Below, in pieces: positions 57,744-64,000 of a stretch of DNA of 64,000 bases; the first letter of the stretch is position 1, and each line of letters begins with the position of its first letter. The translations under genes and the position numbers were made by a program. The notes beneath the pieces were generated by a model. That model was not told the origin of the DNA and did no database searches. It saw nothing but the letters and a program-made list of their open reading frames with translations. Source of the stretch: Serinicoccus sediminis (GTDB lineage Bacteria > Actinomycetota > Actinomycetes > Actinomycetales > Dermatophilaceae). The stretch spans positions 124,001 to 188,000 of the forward strand of contig NZ_SDVA01000004.1 in assembly GCF_004153545.1 (NCBI RefSeq), given 5' to 3'.

Positions 57744-58984
57744 CGGTAGTCCCTCAGCCGCTGGGTGACCCCGGCCCAGGCGAGCCCGGCCGCCACGACG
57801 CCGAGCAGCAGCGCCCCGGCCGCGGTGAGGACGGCCGGTGCGCTGACCCCCGGGTCGACGCTGGACAGGTCGTCCGCCACCCGGCCGGACAGCGCGGCCT
57901 CGACCCGTCCGTAGGCCTCGGCGGCGTCCTGCGGCCCCTCCGCGGCGGCGACGGTGGACCAGTCCTGCTCCAGGTCGACGAGGTCCGCCCGCTCCAGCGC
58001 CTCCGTGGCCTCGGTCATGGCGGCGTCGACGTCCACCTGCACGCCCGCGGCCGCGGCGACCTGCGCGGCGCGCGCCTGATAGACCTCCTGCAGGGCCGTC
58101 GTCGAGGCCCGGGTGTCCTGGACGTACTGGTCGTAGTCCAGCGGCAGGGCGCCCGGGTTCACCGAGAGCCAGGTGAGGCCGGCGGTGATGAGGGCGGCGC
58201 CCGCGAGGGGGAGGTTGAGGATGCGCCGGGTGCGGAGCGCCAGCCAGACCATGATGCCGACCAGGACCACCACGCCCAGGGTCCCGACGACCGTGGTGAG
58301 CATGGAGCGCGACCCGGTCAGCAGGTCGTCGGCCCGGGCGTCCGCGACCTCGGCGACCCGCTCGGTGGCCGCCGCTGCCGCGGCGGAGGCCTCGGCATAC
58401 CCCTCGGTGGACTCCTGCGCGGCGGCGCGCTCCACCCCGGTGACGAAGGTGCTCCAGTCCGCGGCGGCCGCCCCCGTGTCGTCTCCTCCCCGGCTGAGGT
58501 CCGTCGCCACCGCCCGCAGCGCCTCGTCGTAGCCCTCCAGCGCCTGCTCGTCGGCCGACGCGGGGTCGGTGACCCGCTGCGCCGCGAGCAGGTCCGCGCG
58601 CGGGATGTCGACGCGGGCCTGCTCCGCCGCGGCCCACTGGTCGGCGACGACGTTGGGCGTCGAGTTGATCCCGTCGGTCGAGAAGGTGCCGGTCGCGACG
58701 ACGCCGGTGAGCAGCGCGGCCGCGGCCGCCCCGGCCCGGGCCAGCCGCAGCAGCCGGGGCGTGCTCGAGACCTCGTCGCGACCCCGCGACCGGGGCTGCC
58801 CTGCGGGCGCGGGGCGGGCGGCTCCCTGCTGGGGATTCGCCGGCTGCCCCTGCTGCTGCGCCGGGCCCTGGGTCTGGGCGACGCCCTGGGTCTGCGGGGC
58901 GGCGGGGCTCGCGGACGCCGCCTGTCCCTGGGTCGTGGAGGCGGGTCGGGCCGACGCCGACGACCCGCCGGCGGGGGCGCTCAC
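57740..58984 (-). CDS. Membrane protein of the kinase operon
   Basis: 414 residues, GTG start. A Gln/Ala/Pro/Gly-rich N-terminus of ~70 residues is followed by span 1 ('LARAGAAAAALLTGVVATG'), an exported helical domain, spans 2-3 ('TVVGTLGVVVLVGIMVWLAL', 'LPLAGAALITAGLTWL'), a second exported domain and span 4 near the C-terminus. Same span/exported-domain order as the protein encoded downstream at 56283, suggesting a duplicated pair. Four-base overlaps on both sides. Confidence 0.75.
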   Translation of the reverse strand: MSAPAGGSSASARPASTTQGQAASASPAAPQTQGVAQTQGPAQQQGQPANPQQGAARPAPAGQPRSRGRDEVSSTPRLLRLARAGAAAAALLTGVVATGTFSTDGINSTPNVVADQWAAAEQARVDIPRADLLAAQRVTDPASADEQALEGYDEALRAVATDLSRGGDDTGAAAADWSTFVTGVERAAAQESTEGYAEASAAAAAATERVAEVADARADDLLTGSRSMLTTVVGTLGVVVLVGIMVWLALRTRRILNLPLAGAALITAGLTWLSVNPGALPLDYDQYVQDTRASTTALQEVYQARAAQVAAAAGVQVDVDAAMTEATEALERADLVDLEQDWSTVAAAEGPQDAAEAYGRVEAALSGRVADDLSSVDPGVSAPAVLTAAGALLLGVVAAGLAWAGVTQRLRDYR

Positions 58985-60573
58985 GGCTGGTCCTGGTCGT
59001 CGGGGCTCGCACCCTCCACGGACAGGTCGACGGCGTCGCGGTCCTCGAAGTCCTCCTGCTCGAGGGTGCGCAGCTGCTCCACGGTGGCGCCGTCGGTGTC
59101 CCGCAGCCGCCACGCGTGCCGGCCGATGGCCGCCTCGAGCATGTTGCGGGCGAACCGGCCGTTGCCGAAGCTGGGGCCGCGCGGGGTGGCGGCGAGGATC
59201 TCGCCGAACCGGGTGAGCGCGTCCTCGCTGAGGTCGTAGTCCATCTGCGCCGCGAGGTGGCGCAGGATCGCGTGCAGCTCGCCGTCGGTGTAGTCGGCGA
59301 AGTCGATGATGGTGCGGAACCGGCTCTCCAGACCCGGGTTGGTCGCGACGAAGTCGGCCATCGGGTCGGGGTAGCCGGCGACGATGACCACGAGGTCGTC
59401 CCGGTGGTCCTCCATCTCCTTGACGAGGGTGTCGATGGCTTCCTTGCCGTACTGGTCGCCACCGAGGCTGTACGCCTCGTCGATGAAGATGACGCCCCCG
59501 TGGGCGCTCCCCACCACCTCGGCGGTCTTCGCGGCGGTCTGCCCGAGGTAGCCCGCGACCAGCTCGCTGCGGTCCACCTCGACGAGCTGGCCCTTGCTGA
59601 GCAGGCCGAGCGCGCGGTAGATGCCGCCGACCAGCCGGGCCACCGTCGTCTTGCCGGTCCCCGGGTTGCCCACGAAGACCAGGTGCCGGGTGAGGGTGGC
59701 CACCTTGAGGCCCGCCTCCTGCCGGCGGGCGTCCATCTTGAGCAGCGCGACCTGCCGGTGGATCTCCGCCTTGACCCGTTCGAGCCCGATGAGCTCGTCC
59801 AGCTCGTCCAGCAGCTCCTCGACCGAGCGCTCCGGCTCGGGCTCGGTCTCGGCGTCGGTCCCGGACCCGTCCTCGGTCCCGTCCTGGGACGCGACCTGTC
59901 CGCCCTCCGGCTCCGGCTCGGGCACCCCCGCCGCCGGGCCACCACCCCCACCGGGCGCCGCGGATGGTTGGCCTGTGTCCCCACCGGGCGCCGCGGATGG
60001 TCGGCCCAGGAGCTCGCCCAGGCGCGCGGACTGCTCCTGGGCCCGCCGCAGCAGCTCGCTGGACCAGGTATGCAGCTGACCCGGGTCGAGCGCGCCCGCG
60101 CCGGTGCCTGATCCGGGGGACGTCGGTCCGACTCCTGGCGGCGTCAGGCCCTCGGTGGGCGTGCCCGGCCCGTGGGCCGGTGCCACCCCGGCGGCCGCCA
60201 GCTGGGTCCGTGCGACCGAGGTCGCCTTGCCCAGGCTCAGCTGCCCCGCCTCGGGCAGCGCGCAGGCCGCGGTCGCCACGTCGGCGAGGGCCTGGGCATA
60301 CCCGGCCGCCCGGGGGCTGCGCTCGGCGACGAGGGTCGCCAGCAGCGGGGTGGGGATCGAGGCGTACCGGCGGCCCCGGGGCACCGCGCCGAAGAAGTCG
60401 CTGGCCGGCCGGTCGAACGCACTGGCCCACAGGGTGTGCGCGCTGCTGGGTCCGGGCTGCTCGAGCACCGCCGCGGCGATGACCTGGCCCTCGGCGCGCG
60501 CCGCCCGCTCGTCCAGGCCGGCCTCCCGGCCGACCCGGGCCAGCAGCTCGACCGCGTCGCCGACCTGACTCAT
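58981..60573 (-). CDS. AAA ATPase of the CbbX/SpoVK/EccA type
   Basis: 530 residues. An N-terminal helical domain (~1-150) and a long Gly/Pro/Glu linker (150-250) precede one AAA domain: Walker A 'VFVGNPGTGKTTVARLVGG' (~295), 'ELVAGYLGQTAAKT' pore-loop region, Walker B 'GVIFIDEAYSLGG', and sensor 'NGRFARNMLEAAIGRHAWR'. This is the CbbX-like family that remodels protein complexes (rubisco activation, ESX secretion EccA). Here it probably remodels the TelA/kinase membrane assembly (inference). The linker contains a 33-bp DNA repeat (see 59948). Confidence 0.92.
   Translation of the reverse strand: MSQVGDAVELLARVGREAGLDERAARAEGQVIAAAVLEQPGPSSAHTLWASAFDRPASDFFGAVPRGRRYASIPTPLLATLVAERSPRAAGYAQALADVATAACALPEAGQLSLGKATSVARTQLAAAGVAPAHGPGTPTEGLTPPGVGPTSPGSGTGAGALDPGQLHTWSSELLRRAQEQSARLGELLGRPSAAPGGDTGQPSAAPGGGGGPAAGVPEPEPEGGQVASQDGTEDGSGTDAETEPEPERSVEELLDELDELIGLERVKAEIHRQVALLKMDARRQEAGLKVATLTRHLVFVGNPGTGKTTVARLVGGIYRALGLLSKGQLVEVDRSELVAGYLGQTAAKTAEVVGSAHGGVIFIDEAYSLGGDQYGKEAIDTLVKEMEDHRDDLVVIVAGYPDPMADFVATNPGLESRFRTIIDFADYTDGELHAILRHLAAQMDYDLSEDALTRFGEILAATPRGPSFGNGRFARNMLEAAIGRHAWRLRDTDGATVEQLRTLEQEDFEDRDAVDLSVEGASPDDQDQP
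59948..60001. repeat. 33-bp-period repeat inside the AAA ATPase linker
   Basis: A 21-base identical segment beginning CCACCGGGCGCCGCGGATGG occurs at 59948-59968 and 59981-60001, giving two copies of 'QPSAAPGG/RPSAAPGG' in the linker. In-frame (11 residues), likely a slippage product. Confidence 0.8.
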
Positions 60574-61199
60574 CGGGTGCCTGCCTGCGGCGGCGCGAGC
60601 GGGCTGACGCCGTCGGCCTCGGCGGAGTCGAGGTGCGGGGTGGCCACGGGGGCCGGGGTCGGCTCCTTCGGCACGGGCGCGTGGTCGTCCTCGTCGAGCC
60701 GCAGCGAGCCGCCGCTGCCGGCGGAGCCGAACTTCTCCGCGATGAACCGGCCCTGCGCGACCAGCTCGCGGGCGTCCTGGCGGTAGACCGCGTCGAAGAC
60801 CCGGTCCATCGTCAGCCCCAGCAGGTCGAGCTGGTCGACGAGCACCATGAGCGAGGTCTTGGCGCCGTCGACCGGGCGCGTGTCGGCATACCGGCGGGGC
60901 AGCCGCTGGTAGGCACCGATCGCCTCGGGCAGGTAGTCGGTCGCGGTCGCGACGACGGTGTAGCCCAGGTCGCTGCCGCTGAGCTTCTCCAGGCGCGGCA
61001 GCGTGTCGCGCACCGTGTCGATGACCCGGGTGCCCCGGGCGACGACGACCGAGGGCAGGGCGCTGGAGCCGAGGAGCTCCTCGGTCGAGGCCAGCGCGTC
61101 GTGCACGTCCTGCGCGGTCGGCGGTGCGGGCAGCGTCAGCCGGTCGTCCGCGGGCGCGGACCGCCCCAGCATGCGGTCCAGCAGGTCGGAGAAGCCCAC
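60570..61199 (-). CDS. XpaC-like partner of TelA
   Basis: 209 residues, GTG start one base after the TelA stop. Core region 'VRDTLPRLEKLSGSDLGYTV', 'YLPEAIGAYQRLPRRYAD' and 'VDQLDLLGLTMDRVFDAVYR' is helical and resembles the XpaC ('5-bromo-4-chloroindolyl phosphate hydrolysis') proteins that commonly sit next to telA. The family's activity is not biochemically settled. The Pro/Glu-rich C-terminus is probably disordered. The frame extends 14 codons further up into the TelA gene; that start is less likely. Confidence 0.68.
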   Translation of the reverse strand: MGFSDLLDRMLGRSAPADDRLTLPAPPTAQDVHDALASTEELLGSSALPSVVVARGTRVIDTVRDTLPRLEKLSGSDLGYTVVATATDYLPEAIGAYQRLPRRYADTRPVDGAKTSLMVLVDQLDLLGLTMDRVFDAVYRQDARELVAQGRFIAEKFGSAGSGGSLRLDEDDHAPVPKEPTPAPVATPHLDSAEADGVSPLAPPQAGTR

Positions 61200-61200
61200 C

Positions 61201-62454
61201 TCAGCGCGGTCCCGACGAGAGCGAGCCGCCCGGCCGGCCACCGTCGAGGTCCAGCTGGCCGCCGGCGAGGCGGATGTCGGTGCGGCGGGCGCGGTCGAGG
61301 TAGCTGCGGGACTTCTCGACCTCGCCCTCGAGCACGCCGATGGTCTGCGACATGCCGTCCAGCGCCTGGACCCGGAACTCGTCGATCGCGTCCATGGTCG
61401 CGTAGATGTTGCCGAACGCCGCCTGCAGCTGCTCCAGCCCGAGGGTCGAGGAGGCCGCCTGCTCCTGGATGGCGACCGAGTTGTCCCGCAGCAGCTCGCT
61501 GGTGCTCTGGATCATCTGCGACGTGGTCTGGTTGAGCGCGGTGATCTGGTCGAGCACGAGCTTCTGGTTGTTCAGCGCCTGGGCGACGAGGACCGCCGTG
61601 CGCAGCGCCGAGACGGTCGTGGTCGAGGCGCGGTCCACGCCCTTGATGAGCTCGATGTTGTTCTTCATGACGATGTCGATGGCCAGGTAGTTCTGGATCG
61701 ACACGGCCAGCTGGGTGAGCAGGTCCTGATGCTTCTGCCGGACGTAGAAGAGCACGTCCTCGCGCATCGCCTTGGCGCGGTCCGGGTCGCTGGCGTCCAG
61801 CTCGGCGATGGTCGCGGCGACCTTGGCGTCCAGCTGCTCGGCGATGTAGACGTACTGGTTGAGCCGCCCCATCGACTCCCACAGCTGCTGCTTCTCCAGG
61901 TTGAGCGCCGCGTTGTCCTTGCCGAGCTCGTCCTGCCCGCTGCGCAGGGCGTGCAGGATGGCGTCGAGGTGCTTCTCCGCGGACTCGTACTTCTGGAAGT
62001 ACTTCGTCATGCGGTCCGAGAACGGCAGCCGCTCGAACCACTTCTTGACCCCGGTGGCCTGCGCCGGGTCGAGGTCCTCCACGGTGTGCCGCAGCTCGGT
62101 CAGCGTCTGGGCGACCTTGGACTCCTTGGAGACCCCGCCCTGCTGGATCGCGCGGACGGGGGACTTGAGCAGCCGGTTCGAGGTCTCGGCGGCGGCCCGG
62201 ATGTCGGCGTCGCCCATCGTGCGGACGTCCGCGGCCCGCTGCGCGAACTCCGGCGACCGGGTCTCGGTCTGGGTCAGCCCGGTGAGGTATGCCTCGACCT
62301 TGGCGTCGAGGGCCGGCATCGCCTCGGGGTCCACCTGCGGCGCCATCCGGGGGGCCGCGGTCTGCGCGACCGGCTCGGACGGGGAGGGGGCGGTCAGCAC
62401 CAGGGGCTCCGCCTGGGGCTCCGGCGCGGCGAGCGGCTGCGGCTGGTCGGTCAT
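61201..62454 (-). CDS. telA: TelA-family toxic-anion-resistance protein
   Basis: 417 residues with GAGGAGAG before ATG 62454. After a ~50-residue Pro/Ala/Gln-rich start come the TelA helices: 'VKKWFERLPFSDRMTKYFQK', 'LNLEKQQLWESMGRLNQYVY', 'KHQDLLTQLAVSIQNYLAID' and 'NNIELIKGVDRASTTTVSAL'. TelA/KlaA proteins are linked to tellurite and cell-envelope stress, with unclear mechanism. First gene of a ten-gene leftward operon in which every junction touches or overlaps; its promoter must lie in 62455-62572. Confidence 0.92.
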   Translation of the reverse strand: MTDQPQPLAAPEPQAEPLVLTAPSPSEPVAQTAAPRMAPQVDPEAMPALDAKVEAYLTGLTQTETRSPEFAQRAADVRTMGDADIRAAAETSNRLLKSPVRAIQQGGVSKESKVAQTLTELRHTVEDLDPAQATGVKKWFERLPFSDRMTKYFQKYESAEKHLDAILHALRSGQDELGKDNAALNLEKQQLWESMGRLNQYVYIAEQLDAKVAATIAELDASDPDRAKAMREDVLFYVRQKHQDLLTQLAVSIQNYLAIDIVMKNNIELIKGVDRASTTTVSALRTAVLVAQALNNQKLVLDQITALNQTTSQMIQSTSELLRDNSVAIQEQAASSTLGLEQLQAAFGNIYATMDAIDEFRVQALDGMSQTIGVLEGEVEKSRSYLDRARRTDIRLAGGQLDLDGGRPGGSLSSGPR

Positions 62455-62572
62455 CGTCTCTCCTCGAGGTGCCTGGTGCGGGGGCCGACGCCCCCGTCGG
62501 GACGCGGGCGCACCCGCTGCGACGTGCCCATTGTGTCCCGAGTTCCACCTTTTCACACGGGGGCCACCACCC

Positions 62573-62872
62573 TCAGGTACGGATCGTCAGTGCCACGGTG
62601 ACGACGTCGCCCAGCTCGATCCCCTCGGCGCGGCGGACGGCGTCCTTCAGCGGCACCCAGAAGGTGCCCTGGCGAGGCCACAGCGAGGTGGTGAAGCCGG
62701 TGCCCCCCACCTGGCCGGTGACCGGGACCATGCCCCACCCGTAGGTGACCTCCCGCATGACCTGGGTCAGCCACGCGGCCTCCTCCTGCGGCACCACGAG
62801 GAAGTGGTACGGCGCCGGCCCGCGCCACTCGACCACCTCGCCGGTGAACTCCAGGTCCGGGGGCTCGTCCAT
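62573..62872 (-). CDS. DUF1905 domain protein
   Basis: 99 residues, full DUF1905 barrel: 'LEFTGEVVEWRGPAPYHFLV', 'GWGMVPVTGQVGGTGFTTSL', 'GTFWVPLKDAVRRAEGIELG' and 'DVVTVALTI'. Small single-domain proteins of this family are widespread in actinobacteria and of unknown function, sometimes linked to YdeI/OmpD-associated domains. ATG 62872 is the only good start. It is separated from telA by about 120 bp and so is likely on its own promoter. Confidence 0.88.
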   Translation of the reverse strand: MDEPPDLEFTGEVVEWRGPAPYHFLVVPQEEAAWLTQVMREVTYGWGMVPVTGQVGGTGFTTSLWPRQGTFWVPLKDAVRRAEGIELGDVVTVALTIRT

Positions 62873-62942
62873 GCCGCCACGCTAGTGCGCCGGGCGGACC
62901 AGGGCTGTCCGTGAGGAGCCGGGAGCCCGCTGCCCAGCCCGC

Positions 62943-62967
62943 CTACGACATGCCGTAGTATGTCGAC
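62943..62967 (+). promoter_or_regulatory. Probable leaderless promoter and operator of the SQR-like gene
   Basis: Two overlapping inverted repeats, CTACG-acatgc-CGTAG (62943-62958) and CGACAT-n8-ATGTCG (62946-62965), cover a -10-like TAGTAT (62956-62961). That hexamer ends six bases before the ATG at 62968, and there is no ribosome-binding site, so the message probably begins at the start codon and is repressible at the palindrome. Confidence 0.5.
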
Positions 62968-64000
62968 ATGAACAGGCTCCTGATCCTGGGGGCGGGCACC
63001 GCGGGCACGATGGCCGCCAACCACCTCGCCAAGGTCCTCGACGACGACTGGTCGATCACCGTGGTGGACCGTGACGTCCACCACCACTACCAACCCGGGT
63101 ACCTCTTCGTGCCGTTCTGGATGGAGCCGGACCGGGTGGTCAAGGACCGCCGCGACTTCCTGCCCGCGCGGGCGACCTTCCGGCAGGAGGCCGTCCGGCT
63201 GGTCCATCCCGAGCGCAGGCAGGTCGAGCTCGCGGGCGGCGACCTGCTGGACTACGACTGGCTGGTCATCGCCAGCGGCACGGTGCCCCGGCCCGACCTC
63301 GTGCCGGGGATGGGCGACGGGGCGCTGTGGCGGGACGCGGTGCACGAGTTCTACACCCACGAGGGCGCGGTCGCGCTGAGGGACGCGCTCGCCGGCTTCG
63401 ACTCCGGTCGGCTGCTCGTCCACGTGAGCGAGATGCCCATCAAGTGCCCGGTCGCGCCGCTGGAGTTCGCGTTCCTGGCCGAGGACCACTACCGCCGGCG
63501 CCGGATCCGGCACCAGGTGGACATCACCTACGTCACCCCGTTGGACGGCGCCTTCACCAAGCCGGTCGCCTCCGCCGAGCTCGGTGGCCTGCTCGAGGAC
63601 CGCAGCATCCGCCTCGCCGCCGACTTCGCCGTCGAGCGGATCGACAACGAGCGTCGACGGCTGGTCGCCTACGACGGCCGGGAGCTGCCCTTCGACCTGC
63701 TCGTGACGGTGCCGCCGCACACCGGCCAGCAGTTCGTCACCGACTCCGGGCTCGGCGACGACGCCGGGTTCGTGCCCGTGGACAAGCACACGCTGCGCAG
63801 CCTCGAGCACGAGCGCATCTTCGTCCTGGGCGACGCGAGCGACATACCCACCTCCAAGGCGGGCTCGGTCGCGCACTTCGCCACCGAGCTGTTCGTCGAC
63901 AACTTCCTGGCCGCCGTCGCCGGGCGGCCGCTGCCGAACTCCTTCGACGGGCACGCGAACTGCTTCGTCGAGTCCGGGCGCGGCCAGGCCCTGCTGCTCG
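62968..64000 (+). CDS. Sulfide:quinone oxidoreductase-like flavoprotein (5' part, runs off the window)
   Basis: 344 residues visible, C-terminus missing. FAD-binding 'LLILGAGTAGTMAANHLAK' begins at residue 4, followed by 'HHHYQPGYLFVPFWMEP', the second dinucleotide region, 'EMPIKCPVAPLEFAF' with Cys160, 'IFVLGDASDIPTSKAGSVAH' with the FAD-contact Asp, and Cys332 in 'ANCFVESG'. The two Cys match the redox pair that oxidises sulfide in SQR enzymes. It would transfer electrons from sulfide to the quinone pool at the membrane, detoxifying or respiring H2S. The short spacing from a -10-like hexamer suggests leaderless translation. The reading frame is open to the end of the window. Confidence 0.86.
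   Translation, partial: MNRLLILGAGTAGTMAANHLAKVLDDDWSITVVDRDVHHHYQPGYLFVPFWMEPDRVVKDRRDFLPARATFRQEAVRLVHPERRQVELAGGDLLDYDWLVIASGTVPRPDLVPGMGDGALWRDAVHEFYTHEGAVALRDALAGFDSGRLLVHVSEMPIKCPVAPLEFAFLAEDHYRRRRIRHQVDITYVTPLDGAFTKPVASAELGGLLEDRSIRLAADFAVERIDNERRRLVAYDGRELPFDLLVTVPPHTGQQFVTDSGLGDDAGFVPVDKHTLRSLEHERIFVLGDASDIPTSKAGSVAHFATELFVDNFLAAVAGRPLPNSFDGHANCFVESGRGQALLL

Noticed and set aside
1-64000. CRISPR arrays, tRNA or rRNA genes.
   Set aside because: No regularly spaced repeats, cloverleaf-like or rRNA-like sequences were seen; a dedicated scan could not be run.

Overview
This 64 kb window is high-GC chromosomal DNA with dense genes, frequent GTG starts and many 1-8 base stop/start overlaps. 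Gene content (nrdR-nrdJ with class II ribonucleotide reductase, a DUF222/HNH '13E12-type' protein, a DUF6318 lipoprotein, a PknG-type kinase, DUF5129) points to an actinobacterium, most likely Micrococcales near Intrasporangiaceae/Ornithinimicrobiaceae. The genus is not fixed by what I can see. I saw no rRNA, tRNA or CRISPR array.

Layout: 0-7.5 kb holds ordinary chromosome genes: a glyoxalase-fold protein, a flavin monooxygenase, a DUF222-HNH nuclease, a DesK/DesR-like two-component pair and two exported proteins. 7.7-11.3 kb is nrdR-nrdJ, preceded by two NrdR-box-like sites 32 bp apart and closed by a strong terminator. 11.35-26.28 kb is a visibly less GC-rich island of seven genes. It holds a PUA/EVE-like HNH nuclease, then a divergently transcribed m5C DNA methyltransferase facing a tightly coupled operon: a 1568-aa GHKL-ATPase/SF2-helicase, a NERD-nuclease/SF1-helicase, a DrmA-like helicase and a DrmB-like DUF1998 protein. 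A Vsr mismatch endonuclease ends the island. The drmA-drmB-methyltransferase core marks this as a DISARM-type anti-phage locus, but the phospholipase-D gene drmC is absent and two large proteins that are not canonical DISARM components fill the operon. I consider this the most likely undescribed system here.

26.3-35.7 kb is a carbohydrate uptake and catabolism cluster: a ROK repressor divergent from a ribose-type ABC transporter (ATPase, two permeases, lipoprotein) followed by a ketose 3-epimerase-like protein, a Gfo/Idh/MocA dehydrogenase and a second TIM-barrel isomerase. 35.9-47.6 kb holds an APC permease, a zinc alcohol dehydrogenase, a DUF5129 protein, a second two-component pair with a membrane protein, a cupin, an SDR and a secreted M1 peptidase.

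47.7-62.5 kb, read leftwards, is one long signalling unit: telA, an XpaC-like protein, a CbbX/EccA-like AAA ATPase, two multi-span membrane proteins, a coiled-coil protein, pknG, a PP2C phosphatase, a von Willebrand A protein and an FHA protein, all touching or overlapping, then two paralogous membrane proteins. It resembles the vWA-PP2C-kinase triads of tellurite-resistance-type stress systems. The window closes with a DUF1905 gene and the start of a sulfide:quinone-oxidoreductase-like gene that looks leaderless.

A short motif, GGTATGCC, is scattered over the core regions in every reading frame at the cost of rare codons, and is nearly missing from the defence island. All counts and positions are by eye; no database search was possible.
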